Positions 46,761 to 58,457 of a stretch of DNA of 64,000 nt are shown here, in pieces (positions within the stretch are counted from its first letter, which is position 1; every line of letters begins with the position of its first letter). The translations under genes were made by a program, and so were the position numbers. The stretch lies in contig CM033110.1 of NCBI GenBank assembly GCA_019321725.1, forward strand, positions 10,161,278 through 10,225,277. Direction: 5' to 3'. This DNA comes from Paulownia fortunei (lineage: Eukaryota > Streptophyta > Magnoliopsida > Lamiales > Paulowniaceae). A model generated the notes under the pieces. That model made no database searches. It was not told the DNA's origin and was given only the letters and a program-made list of their open reading frames with translations.

Positions 46761-48834
46761 TATTGGGTTCGCATGGTCCCAAGAAACGTATTTGCAATGG
46801 AATTTAAAATCTTTCAAAACATAGAATATACATTACATCATATGTAATCAAACTAATCTCTTAAACCTTTTGCGATTCCTCAATTATCCTTTTTCTGATA
46901 CTTATACCAAAAAGATTTTTGAAACCTTTACTTTGATTTGCACTCTGACTGATGAAGATGCAAGAAATAATTCAAATCGTTTTCTTTCAAGAACTCCTTC
47001 ATGAATCTTGATTCCAAACCCATTATGTTGGAAATGGCTCACTTAAATTCTCAAGTGTTACCCCTCTAAGCGTATTTACATATTGAAAATTTCTACACCA
47101 ATTGAATGCGAGTATATTCAAAAGACCTTATTCTATTCTCGAACATGTGGAGTTCAATTCTTAATTCAACTAGTGAATAGAAGAATTGAACCAATATCAA
47201 AAGATGAAATATTTTGATGGAAGAAAGGAACCAAGAAGAATAGAGAAGGAGGCGGTTTTTCTCTTTAAGAGAGCTGGTTGATTTCTCTCTCTTGTTTTCT
47301 ATAAGAATCAACCACTTTTGGGAGAGTCCTTATATTGGACTCTCCACTTGCTCATTCCTTATCTTATTTTTTTCTGTCCACAAACTCTATGATAAGTTTA
47401 ATTCTTATAATTAAACTTCCTAATGGGCCTCCTACGAGTCCATTAGCTTGAGCTTGGATTTCAACTATATTAATTAAGTTTAATTAATTAATCCCCATCA
47501 ACTAAATAAACCCAACTTAATTAATTGATCTAATCAATGAATTAATTATTATCAATTAATTAACTTGATCGTATGTATGACTTCTAGTCATATTTGGTCC
47601 ATTTAGATAACCATATTATTTAATAGGATAGATTAATTCAACTCCTTAAATTTACTTATACCCTACTTAATTAATTGATCAAATTAATTAGCTCTACGTG
47701 GGCTCCCTAAACTTTATTAGGTTCAATTATATGATTTAATTGGATAAATTTATTTAATTCCTTAAATCAATTTTGAGCACCAAATCGATTAATTAATTTC
47801 ATCCAACTTTTAGATATATTCTACTTAAAAGTGTGCTTTTTCCAACTTAGTGTGTAACCTCTTAGGTTCACTCCAAGCTGGCCATGGGTTCACAACTCTT
47901 GTGACTTAGTTGAACAATCTAATTATTTTGATTAATTTATCTAATTAATTAATCATTTTTGAATTAACCCATTAATTTCAAGGAAGTCATGTGAAGCATG
48001 TAGCAGTACATCATGTCCTAGTCTTAAGTGAGGTGCAAATCTATTCCAATTATGAATACCATGCAAGTACAGTTCTTTCGTTATTTAATCTCCTAATTGA
48101 GGTTAGGGCATGGATTATTAGTCAAAACTCTAATAGTTCACTAACTATGTTTCCATTCCTATTAGCTTGACTCAATGATTAGCAATTAAAAAACCCCACG
48201 TCTATTTTCAATTCAACTATTCATCTAGATAGGTGACAGATATTTTGTTGGCCACTCATTGACCTCCATACATGAAGATGTTACATCCAACGTAAACCTC
48301 TTATGATTGTCGTGTAATCAAAAAACACATCAAGGTGCAACATGTCATGTGCAAGGTTACCATGGTGCCTCAAGTTCAAGGACTAATTCTTACACTATCA
48401 TAACGAGAAAATTCTCATTCAACAATAGGATATTTCCAATTGAAAATTTCCAAGCAAAGTAGTTTAGTGTACTTGTTCCCTAATAAGCACTCGCATACAT
48501 GTCCTAGTGTCACCACGCCAATGCCCATGGAACGAGGTATTCTCCTTTTCAACCTACATCATATACGAAAGTTTCATCAGGATCATTGATGTCTCATCTC
48601 ATTGATCCTCGACTTGAAATATTTTAAGACCATAACTTTGGAGGCATATTCCACGATCCATGTCATATGCGCGACCATTCCCTATAGGTATGTGTGATCT
48701 AAGGATTTCATCTAATTCATAAGAAGAATTTAAGATAAAGATTTTTATTTCATTGATATTAATATAAATAAAATTAATTCACAAGAGTATAAGGACGACC
48801 ATATCAATTAGCTCACCTTACACTACTCTAACAC
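46761..48834 (-). mobile_element. LTR1-E, solo copia LTR
   Basis: A 2074-bp antisense LTR1, starting TATTGGGTTCGC (canonical TGTTGGGT) and ending CTACTCTAACA. Flanks CACTA (46756-46760) and CGCTA (48835-48839) are a target duplication with one transition. LINE coding order continues across it, so it is a solo insertion in L-1. Confidence 0.88.
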
Positions 48835-49725
48835 GCTACTTATAACATAGAATATTTCATAGGATACTCGCACACTTACATTATGTTGAAAACTTGAATT
48901 GGTGGGGCAATATTGTGGCTGCCTCCTGGTTGGGATTTTTGAAAACTTTGTATTATCACCAACTTAAAATTTATAGAGTTTTATGGGAGGCACTATCCCC
49001 TGGATGGTTTAAAATCAAAACAGATGGTGCAAGCAAAGTTAAACCCAGACTAGCTAGAATTGGATAAGTAATCAGAAATCATGAAGGATTCTTATGTAAT
49101 TTGAGATTTAAACAAAATGTGGTGCTTTCAAAAATTGAATGTTGATTAAGAAAGGGAGGTTGTAAAAATTCTGTGATGCATAACAATGGAATTTAATCCC
49201 TGGAACTATATATATGACCTCAGAAAGGCTTTCCTTTTGAATCTTTCCAGATGAGCATTGCATAACCTTTATATTATTTCTCGTATCTGTTATTCAGCCT
49301 TTGCAATGCAAGGAATGATTGCCAGGAAGAGGCATTTGAAGAACTCATTATTACTTAATGAAGAAAAAGTTTGAGAATTATGTTAAACAATCTTTATATG
49401 GGACATAAGTTTCAGCTCTGTTCATCACATGCCTGCTTTTGTTTCATTGTTGTTTTGGCTATTCAAGCCTTTATTGGAGAGACTTCAGACACTATGGCTT
49501 AACTTAAAGCATTGGTGTTTGGCTTCAGGTTGTGTCAAAGATTCCAATTTTACAAAGTTTGAGATGAATTGGACTCTTAGGCCATTTCACAAAAGATCCA
49601 CTAGTTTTCTCCTGGTGGCTGGAATATATAGGAATCCCAAAATCATTTTCAAGAGATGGAGCTCAAATGCACACACATCTTTTGGGAGGGGAACAAAGCT
49701 GCAGCTAGAATAGATCAATTTGGAA
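48835..49725 (+). pseudogene. LINE L-1, RNase H domain
   Basis: The C-terminal RNase H of plant LINE ORF2. It begins WFKIKTDGASK near 49010 (canonical WxKxNTDGA, first catalytic Asp kept) and VIRNHEGFL, then is interrupted by about 330 bp without LINE similarity (49110-49440). It resumes with FIGETSDTMA, LKALVFGFRLCQ (the glutamate of the second catalytic position, normally AELKAL, replaced by a stop) and THIFWEGNKAAARIDQFG at 49660-49725. The 3' UTR is missing; a copia piece follows. Confidence 0.78.
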
Positions 49726-49744
49726 GAACACAATTATTTTATTT

Positions 49745-50172
49745 TGTAGTTGTTTAGCAGAGCGAGCAAAATGTTTGTAAGCTTCAGAGATCCATTTATG
49801 GACTTAAACAAGCTTCAAGGAGTTAGAACATCCGGTTTGATAAAACGATCAAAATATTTCATTTTCATAAGAACCCAGATGAACTATGTGTCTATAAGAA
49901 GGTTAGTAGGAGTGTACTTACATTTGTTGTGCTCTACATTGTTGACATCCTACTAATTGGGAATGATGTAGGGATGTTGCAGTCAATGAGGACTTGGTTA
50001 TCTAATCAGTTTTCCATGAAGGACTTGGGAGATGCATCTTTTATCCTAAGGATAAAGATCTATAGAGATAGATTCAGAAAAGTGATCGAACTATCCCAGT
50101 CTATGTACATAAACAAAGTGCTAAAAAGGTTTAGCATGGAAGAATCAAGAAATGATTCCTACCTATGAGTCA
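49745..50172 (+). pseudogene. Ty1/copia reverse transcriptase fragment
   Basis: A short piece of copia RT: IYGLKQAS at 49793-49816, then CVYKKVSRSVL, then in another frame LLIGNDV, WLSNQFSMKDLGDASFILRI, LSQSMYINKVLKRFSMEES. The YVDD box reads YIVD (near 49930), so the first catalytic aspartate is lost. These are the standard copia RT landmarks and the piece is not related to the flanking LINEs. It joins an LTR3 end on its right. Confidence 0.88.
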
Positions 50173-50333
50173 TGGGATAATGCATGTTAAATGATAAATG
50201 TAGCATAAAATAACAATTATTCATGTTCGTACAATTATGCAAATTGTATGTCATAATTCAATAATACGTATTAATTAGATGCACATTCTTGTATGATGTT
50301 TATTATTGATTGTGTAGGAGATAATTGGGCATT
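50173..50333 (-). mobile_element. LTR3 terminal fragment
   Basis: About 160 bp matching the last part of the solo LTR3 at 36652 (corresponding to about 38780-38931), ending TTGGGCATTACA. By the inferred orientation it is the 5' terminus of an LTR3. The rest is absent. Confidence 0.75.
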
Positions 50334-51199
50334 ACATTGATAATTGCCCCAAATATTGTTTCAAGTTCCTTGATTTTGGTCACAATTTTAATATATGTTT
50401 TAATGAGGAGTACAAGATAAAAATCGCATTGAAAGATTCCAAAAAAAAAGAGTAGTACATGAATAGGAAAAAGGTAGAGGTAGATAAGGGCAAATGAGTC
50501 ATGGATCAAGGAACGATTATTGCTGGCCCCTCCAAAATTTGGGTTGGAAAATAGCCTGCTAATGTGCAAGTTGGTGAATTATTGCAAAAAATTATTAAAT
50601 TATTCCAAAATTTAAGTCGATCATTAATTGAGGTGCAAGAGACGATTCCATTGGACCATTTAATTGGAGGTAAATATTTTTCAGAGTCTAAAATGGGTTA
50701 GGTCCGGGCATATTATTGATGCCCCCAATCAAAATGTCTGTAGTAAAGTTCTAAGAGCTGAGGAATTACTTAATAGAAGTTTTTGTTAGGATGTAAATAC
50801 TACAGCTAATGATATAGAGGAGCATTTATTTACAGAGGAAATTGATGCTAGGGTTAGGGTTAAACCTTAACCCTATTCCTAATCAGTCTAAATGTGAATT
50901 AAATGCTAATGGAGATTTTGTTGATGGTGATGAATTTATTGAAGATTCTTGCTTTACGCCAGTTCTTGTTCTAAAAGACTATGCTAATTTGATAGGAGAC
51001 TCAACTTTTAGTAAGGCGAGGAGTAGGCCTCTCACTGAAGATGTTCTTCATGAGATTTAAATGATACTGATCTTATAGGAGTTCGAAACACTGAGCAAGC
51101 AAAGGCTTCTCTATTCATAAGAAATCGTGCCTGCCAATCAAATAAATTTAAACAAAACACTATTCAAAAAATTTCTTCAAATTCTACTAGACCCTTTGT
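50334..51199 (+). pseudogene. LINE L-2, ORF1 C-terminal part
   Basis: Starts within the zinc-knuckle region of LINE ORF1 (NCPKYCFKFLDFGHNFNIC, where the second Cys is lost) and continues with a diverged tail (VQETIPLDHLIGG; a 72-codon frame at 50842-51060). It is 5'-truncated at the LTR3 fragment. Domain order with the endonuclease that follows supports the call. Confidence 0.65.
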
Positions 51200-51840
51200 T
51201 GACCAATGAATATCTTTACATGGATATACAAGGTGCAGAAAATGATAAAGCTTAAAGTTTTCTCAAATGACTTCAGAAAAAACATAACTAGGTTATTCTA
51301 GCTTTCTTAGAGCCAAAAATTGATCTAGATGGTCATGATATGGCACACAATTTTTTTTTCTTATGCTATTTCAAACATTTCGAGGCAAATTTAGATTCTT
51401 TGAAAAGATGTTCTAACCTTGGACATTCTGGTAAATTATGAACAGATGGTTGATATTAAAATCATTTCCAATTTATTACCTCTAGCTATCTATTGCTCTT
51501 TTGTGTATGCCAAGTGTGAAAGATTTGACAAAATGATTCATTGGGATGAGTTGAGAAGTGTGAATCATACGATGATATATGGTTGGTGAGTGGGGATTTT
51601 TTATAATTTTTCCTGCGCATGAGAAGAAAGGGGAGAGGCTCTCAAACTTAGATCCACGGAGGATTTTGCAGACATGCTCATGGATTGCTTCTTGTAGATG
51701 TGGGATTTGACAAAATAAATTTACATGGTATGGAAATTGAGTCTAGAAGAGATTGGATCATGTTCTGATTTCAACTGCTTGGATGGATGTCTTCTCAGTT
51801 ACAAAGGTGACATATTTCATGCACCGAATATTTCACTACA
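51200..51840 (+). pseudogene. LINE L-2, ORF2 endonuclease domain
   Basis: Decayed EEP endonuclease: NIFTWIYKVQ near 51210 (canonical WNxRGxx), AFLEPKIDLDGHDM near 51300-51345 with a frameshift, WLVSGDF near 51583 (the GDFN box partly kept), EDFADMLMDC near 51660-51690, FTW-like bases near 51720, LISTAWMDVFSV near 51765-51800. Closely similar in wording to the L-1 domain but clearly a different copy. Confidence 0.78.
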
Positions 51841-53141
51841 GTGCTAACGCGGAGCAGTTTTTCAACTACATCTATTGTACGCATACCTAAGGTGGATTCT
51901 CCTGAAGGATGGAATAAGTTCAGACCAATAAGCCTATGCAATGTCATCAATAATTTTTTTTCAAAATTACTTTGTTACAGGTTGTCATCCATACTGTTGA
52001 AGCTTATCTCCCCATCTCATCTATATTGGAAAACAGGATTGTGAATGAAGAGTCATTGCAATCCCTTGGAGAATAACTCAGCCACCAATACAAATAATGC
52101 AGGAGATAGCGGATCTCCTTGTCTTAATCCTCTAAAGGAACGAAAGAAACCTGCAGCACGTCCATTAATAAAATAGAAAATTATCAGTTCTCAATAAAAT
52201 TTCTCACTAAGCTAATCCACTATTCTGGGAAACAATATTTTCTCATAATTGCATACTAAAATTTACCTTTAATGCGATCATATGCCTTTGTCATGTCCAA
52301 CTTCATAATCAAATTCCCATCCTTTCATTTATTATGAATTGTATGAGCTAATTCCTAAGCAAGCAAAATATTATCACTAATCAACCTTCTACCTATGAAA
52401 TGGGAGGTATCTTGGTGTCGCACTTGGCGTATGCATATGATTTCATCATCTTCATCAAGTTAAATGAATGAGGTATGGTGGCTATAACAAATTTGTCACA
52501 TTCATATGAATGGATTTCTTGTTAACTAATTAATCAGTCTAAAAGGTTTTTCATTACGGGTAAGCAGGTGACAAGCTAAAGATGTAAATAATCAAAATAA
52601 TAGCAGGCTTTTCAACACAAAAGCTTTCTATTATGTATCTTGATGCTCCATTGTAGAATAGATGGAAGAAGGGAAGTCTGTTTCAAGGGATTATAACTAA
52701 GATGAGAGAGCTGATATCTGGTTGGAAAAATAACATACTGGCACATGGTGGGAGATTAACACTGATTAGGAGTGTTCTAAATTTCATACCTCTCCATATA
52801 CTTCAAGTTATGTCAACACCAAAGTTTATTTTACACAAATTGAGAGACTGATTATTAAATTCTTTTGGGGTTCAAACATAGAGGTTTCTAAAATACACTG
52901 GTTCTCTTGGGAGGAGGATTGTTTTCCCATGGAATAAGGGGTTTAGGTGTTAGAAGGTTGGAGGATGTAGCAAAGGCATTCTGCATAAAGTTACGGTGGC
53001 TTTTTCAGTCATCGATTCCTCATGGAGCAAATTTATGAGATTCAAGTATTGTGTTGAGATCATCTGCTATTTGCAAAGGTCACACCTAACCATTCTCATA
53101 TTTGGAATCGATTGTATCGTATTATAGCTTAGGTAGAGTGT
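51841..53141 (+). pseudogene. LINE L-2, reverse transcriptase with internal inversion
   Basis: RT begins with SIVRIPKVDSPEGWNKFRPI, then SLCNVINNFFSKLL (67-codon frame at 51841-52044). The next part, about 52020-52420, is on the opposite strand. Plus-strand RT resumes with HLAYAYDF at 52421, where the YADD box has lost its first aspartate, followed by thumb traces (LAHGGRLTLIRSVLNFIPLH near 52740-52800; KIHWFSWEED near 52890) and VAKAFCIKLRWLFQ near 52965-53005. It is cut at 53142 by LTR1-G and continues at 55089. Confidence 0.83.
52020..52420 (-). pseudogene. Inverted segment of LINE L-2 reverse transcriptase
   Basis: The minus strand of this 400-bp block encodes, in correct order, GRRLISDNILLA, GNLIMKLDMTKAYDRIK (first catalytic motif intact), [13 protein letters not shown] and [13 protein letters not shown], then [10 protein letters not shown]. 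These are exactly the RT motifs missing between the plus-strand parts on either side, so the block was flipped in place, not inserted. Confidence 0.88.
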
Positions 53142-55083
53142 TGTTGGGTTTGCTTATAATCGGGTACTTGGCGCAGCAAAAATTAAAAAATTTAATTAAT
53201 AAAAATTATCATAAATAAAAGTATCCCATTACCATAGCGATTGGATCGATTATGGAAAGATTTAATTCTTACAAAAGAGGTAAAAATATTTATACATCCA
53301 AGCTTCCAATTGATGCAGATGTTATGAAACGATTCAAATTATTATATCACCATTATCTAACCAAAGAAACCTCTTTCTATGAAATCGATTCACCAAGGGC
53401 ACCAAGTGTTTTCCCTCTAAATATATCCTCACCTTAGATGCTCACTAGAAATCACACCTATACTAGTAGATTGTAATTCTATGATTCTTGCCCTAGGATA
53501 TACTTTTGATGAAGAATACACACAAATAATTTTTGTGTATTGTGTTTTGATCATTGTGTTCTTAATTCAACTTGTGACAGAAGAACACAATATAAAAGGA
53601 AGAATAAAAAAGAACTTTTCTTAAGAGATAATAATTCAACCAAAACAACTAGCTCACTTATGTGTTTACAACCTTCAAAAAGGTGCTATTTATAAATAGG
53701 GAAGCAAGATGTTTTTTTCAAGTGGCATTTTAAATTATGAATATATCCCTTAAGACTTGGGTTAATAATTATCTTCACTTCCTCCATCATATAGAATAAA
53801 GTTTCTAAAGCCTTCTTTTATGGTAAAGAGAATAGCTTTAAGGCCCACATATTGGTTGAATTATTAGTCATATTTATCTTTGATTATTTGTAGAGATTCT
53901 CCACTTATATATATATGTATACATATGATGTATATATATGTGTGTGTTGAAAATAAATCAAAAACAAATACAATTAAGCTTTCAAAATTCCAGATATCCC
54001 ATCTGCATGGGCTTCTCTCTTATGACAAGAAATGCACTTGTCCAAGTAAGTGTGTGATTTCTGAAGTTCACCAATACGCTAGTAGTAGGTAACAACTCTT
54101 GTGATTTATTTGAAAAATTAAAAATTATTTTAATTAATTAATCATTTTAGAATTAAATCCTTAATTTTAAGCACCACCAAATCATGGTCGGCGTCTAGCA
54201 ATATGTCATGCAGACTTACATTGAGGTGAAGTGAAAATAAACCTTTGCAATTACGAATATCATGCAAGTAGAAACCTTCCATCTACTAATCTCTAAATTG
54301 AGCTTAGGGTATGGATAATAAGTTGAAATCCTATTAACCCAATGTTTATGTATCATTTCCTAGTAACTTGACTTCATGATTAAATTAGAAAATAATTTCC
54401 TAAACTTTCATCCAACCTTGGCTAAGGATTTTCTAGTCAATTAATATAGAAACTATAGGAAATTTGCTTATTCATCTAGATAGGTGAGAAAATTATTTGT
54501 TGGCTACTCATTAATATCTATACATGTAGATATTACACCCAAAATATCCCTTTGTGATTGTCATGCAATTAGAGAATAATCAAAGAGCAATTTTGACATG
54601 CACAAGGTTACAATGGTGCCTCAAGTCAAAAGACTAATTCTTGCATTATCGTAACAAGGAAATTCCTTATTTGACAATAGTATATTTTCCAATTAGGAAT
54701 TTCAATTGGAGTAGTTCAGTGTACTTGTTCCCTAACAAGCACCCACAAATATGTATTAGTGTCTCTACATCAATACCTATGTAGCGAGACGTCCTCCTTA
54801 CAAGTATGCATCGTATGTGCAACTCTCAACAAAAATATTGATGTCCCGTCTCAATAATTATTGACTTGGAACATTTTAACGCCAAAGCCATAGAGCCATA
54901 TTCCATAATCATCATCCTATGCACGACCATGCCCTATAGCTATGTATGGTCTAAGGATTTTATCTAAATTAAAAGAAATAAAGATAAAGAATTATCTTTT
55001 ATTAATGATATTGATTGAATAAGATTGTTTATACAAAAAGTATTAAGCGATCAAATAATTGGCTCACCTGCACTACTCTAACA
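53142..55083 (-). mobile_element. LTR1-G, solo copia LTR
   Basis: A 1942-bp antisense LTR1 from TGTTGGGTTTGC to CTACTCTAACA. Flanks AGTGT (53137-53141) and AATGT (55084-55088) form a target duplication with one transition. L-2 continues on both sides. Confidence 0.9.
53686..53699 (-). promoter_or_regulatory. Putative LTR1 TATA box, palindromic
   Basis: CTATTTATAAATAG, a perfect 14-bp palindrome at the LTR1 promoter position on the minus strand. Confidence 0.4.
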
Positions 55084-55088
55084 AATGT

Positions 55089-55964
55089 TATATATATTGG
55101 ACAACTACAGGGGGTCATCTCTTTTTGGTATAACATTTGGATTAGTAATGGTATCGACTTATGGAGGAACATTGCCACAATCTTTCCCTTAAATCATCTT
55201 AGCTGATGGCATTTTAATAAGCTTTGTTTCAACTTACATTTTGATGAGACTGATGGTATTGTAATACAACAAAATGCATTGGATGTTCTAATTTGGATAT
55301 AATCCTCTTAAGGAAATTTTACTACTGAGATAGCATGGGAGAAGTGTAGGCAGCAACGATAGTTATTTTCAATTGTAAGTCAAATTTGAAATGCTATTAT
55401 TATGTCTACTACTTTGATATTTATCTGGTGAAAGCTTTATGATATCATTCCAGTTGGCTTTAGAGCTCCCATCCATGTGTTGGTGTTGTTGAGTGAAACA
55501 AAAGTCCATGTAGCATCTCTTTATCCAATATCAATTAGCATGACAACTTAGGGGTTATTTTGGAAATGCCTTTCATCTACATCATCCTGAAACCTCTAAG
55601 ATGAGTTCACTTCTCCAATTTTGCAATTCCTCCAAAAATCTTAACTACAATCTTCATACTCGAAGGCTTATTTCTTTAATTATTGTATGGTATATTTGGT
55701 TGACAAGAAATAATACGAAGATTAGGAATCGGATGAGTAACCATAATATGGTAATTCATGAGGTGATGCAACACCTACATAGAGCATCAATGTAGAATTT
55801 ATTGGGGAGGATGTTCTGGAAAGGTAATTTAGAAATAGCTTAACGTTGGGGATTTAAGGTTGCTCTTAAGCTGATGCTTTCTATGCTTACAGTAAGATGG
55901 TTGAAAACAAGCCCAAGATGGTTCAGAATTAATTGTGTGGTGCTTCTAATAGGAATTTGGTAGG
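55089..55964 (+). pseudogene. LINE L-2, zf-RVT to RNase H entry
   Basis: Continuation of L-2: SFWYNIWISNGIDLWRNIAT at 55110-55170 (canonical SFWxDxW), then zf-RVT traces (NALDVLIW near 55280), LISLIIVWYIWLTRNNTK at 55666-55719 (the post-zf-RVT block), and VRWLKTSPRWFRIN near 55890-55930, the lead-in to RNase H. The RNase H domain itself is missing: LTR1-H begins at about 55965. Confidence 0.8.
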
Positions 55965-56323
55965 GTAGATCAGTGTACTTGTTCCCTAACATGTACCCCT
56001 GCATACATGCACTAGTGCCCCTACACCAACGGCTATGAAACGAGACATCTTCCTTACGAGTCTACGTCTTTTGTGCAAGTTTCAATGATTAGTGATGTCC
56101 CATTTCAATGATCCTTAACTTGGAATATTTTAAGATTATAACCATAGAGGCATATTCCATGATCATCGTTGTAGGCGTGACCTGCACCATAACTATGTAT
56201 GGTCCAGAGACTTCATCTAATTCTTATGATGGTGAATGTAAGATAGAGATTGCCATTTTATAATATTAATATAAATAAGATTGATTCAACAAGAGTATAA
56301 AGATGACTAAAGCAATTAGATCT
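55965..56323 (-). mobile_element. LTR1-H, antisense copia LTR fragment
   Basis: About 360 bp matching the 5' part of LTR1 on the minus strand (CAGTGTACTTGTTCCCTAAC near 55970, the CCTTACGAG block near 56050, and AAGAGTATAAAGATGACTAA near 56290). Both true ends are missing. Confidence 0.75.
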
Positions 56324-56389
56324 CTAGGCACTATGCCAACAAGATATGCTTGAGTATAAAGGTAATTGGCTCTAGGGAAAGTGGGAGAT
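56324..56389 (+). mobile_element. Copia 3' internal stub with polypurine tract
   Basis: Sixty-six bases ending TAGGGAAAGTGGGAGAT, the polypurine tract typical before the 3' LTR of copia elements. It ties LTR1 to Ty1/copia. Confidence 0.75.
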
Positions 56390-58330
56390 TGTTAGAGTAA
56401 TGTTCGGTGAGCCAATTAGATTGGTCGCATCTATACTCTTGTATTAGATAATCTTATTCAAAGTTTATTATCAAATTGACATTTCTTTCTATTTAAATAT
56501 TATTACCAATTAGATAAATTCCGTAAACCATATATAACTATGGGGCATGGTCGCTCATAAGATGGCAATCATGAAACATACCTCTACGACTTCGATCTTA
56601 AACTAGTTTCAAGTTAAGGGTTCATTGAGATAGAACATCAATAAGCCCAACAAGACTTGCGCACATATTGCATACTCAAAAGGAAATTGTCTCGCTCAGT
56701 AAGCATTAGTGTACATATACTAGTGCGTGTATGTGGGTGCTTATTATAGAACAAATACATTGAAGAACCCCACTTGGAAATTCCCAATTGAAAACATTAT
56801 TTGTTGAATGGAAACTTTCTAGTGACAATAGTGCAAGAATTAGTCCTTAGACTTGAGGTACTATTACAACCTTGTGCACGATATGTTTAACTTAAATATA
56901 TTCCCCAATTACCTGATAATCACAAGCTTAATATGTTGGGGGTAACTTCTTTGTGTATGGAGATTTATGAGTGGTCAATAAATGATCAATCTATCTAGAT
57001 GAATATGTGAATCTCATATGCTTTCCATAGTCATTGATTAAGAAGTCTTTGACCAAGGCAGAATCAATATTAGATGAGGGTCATTAACTAATAAGTCCTT
57101 GGGCAAGGCATGATCAATATTAGATGAGTGTTTTCTAATGATTCACCAGGGAGTCAGTTAAACTGGAAAAATAATTATAGTTATTGGGCCAAATACTATC
57201 AATCCATGCCCTAAACTTAATTGGGATATTAGGTGATAGAATGACCATTCTTGCATAGTACTCATAATAAGAAATAGGTTCCCTGTTTCTTTCTCCTAAG
57301 GCTAGGTAGTCATGATGCATTACTATATGCTTCTCATGATTTGTTGGTTCTTTGAATTAAGGAGTTAATTTTAAGATGATTAATTAATTGGATTAATTAA
57401 TTAAAATAATTTAATTATTCAAATAAATGGCAAGTTTTGCAAGCTCACTACTAGCTTAGTTGTGAATGAAGGGATCACAAAATAAGTTGGAAATGTCCTT
57501 TTCAATCTAAAAGGTAATTGAAGAAGTTAGATTAAGTAATGGTGATTAATTAATTGGAGCTCAAACTAATTTAGAGAATTAAATTATTTTATCCAACTAA
57601 GTAATATGTTTATTTAATTAGACCTAAGGAGATTAGAGAACTCATGTGGGGTTAATTAATTAAATGATTAGATCAATTAATTAAAAAGGGTATAAATTAT
57701 TTTATCTAATTAAATAATATAAATATTTAATTGGGCCAAATATGATTTGGAATCTTAAGTAGAACCATTTTAATTAATTGATCGGATCAACTTATTAAGT
57801 TGGGATTGTTTAATTGATAGTGATCAATAAATTTGACTTGATTAAATTAATTGAAGTCCTAGCCCAAGAGATGATGGGCTTGTAGGAAATCCCAATAGGA
57901 GTTTTAATCGGATAATTAAAGACTTCTACATATAGATGAAAATAAGGGAAAAGATAATGAAAGTGGAGATTCAATCTTAATAGATATAAGGTTTGGAGGA
58001 GAATATAAATATAATCCTCCCCAAAGTGGTCGAATTACAATAGTTTTGGAGCTAGAAAAATCGACTATAAGCCTTAAGAAATCCGCCCTTTCTTTCTTTA
58101 AGTTTTTATCCCTTTCTTCCATCAAAAGGTTCTACCTTTTGATTGTATTTTAATTCTCCTTTTACAAGTTGAATTGAGAATTAAACTCTATTAAATTCTA
58201 AAGTAGAATAGGCTAACGAATTTATTGAATTTACTAGCATAAATTTGATTGATCATGGATATTCTGATGTGTGGATACAATTAGAGGGGTGACATGTTTA
58301 ATCCTAAGGCAAATCTATTTTTCATACAAG
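56390..58330 (+). mobile_element. LTR1-I, copia 3' LTR with intact start
   Basis: Starts TGTTAGAGTAATG immediately after the polypurine tract, giving the canonical LTR1 start, and keeps the GGGGCATGGTCG block near 56541. Similarity to LTR1 can be followed to about 58330; the ACTCAACA end is not found. The stretch 58331-58457 is not recognised and may be the worn LTR end. Confidence 0.82.
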
Positions 58331-58457
58331 GGTGATGATTTGTACTATTTCACACCCTACATCAACTAAAATGCTTAAACAAGTGTAATTTTGCAAACTC
58401 CATTTTTTAATTAAAGTGGGTAACTAGAGACGCTAACTTATTAATTGTATTGGTACC

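Noticed and set aside
50849..50875. Telomere-like GGGTTAGGGTTAAACC sequence
   Set aside because: Only two or three units, inside the LINE L-2 coding remnant; too short for an interstitial telomere array.
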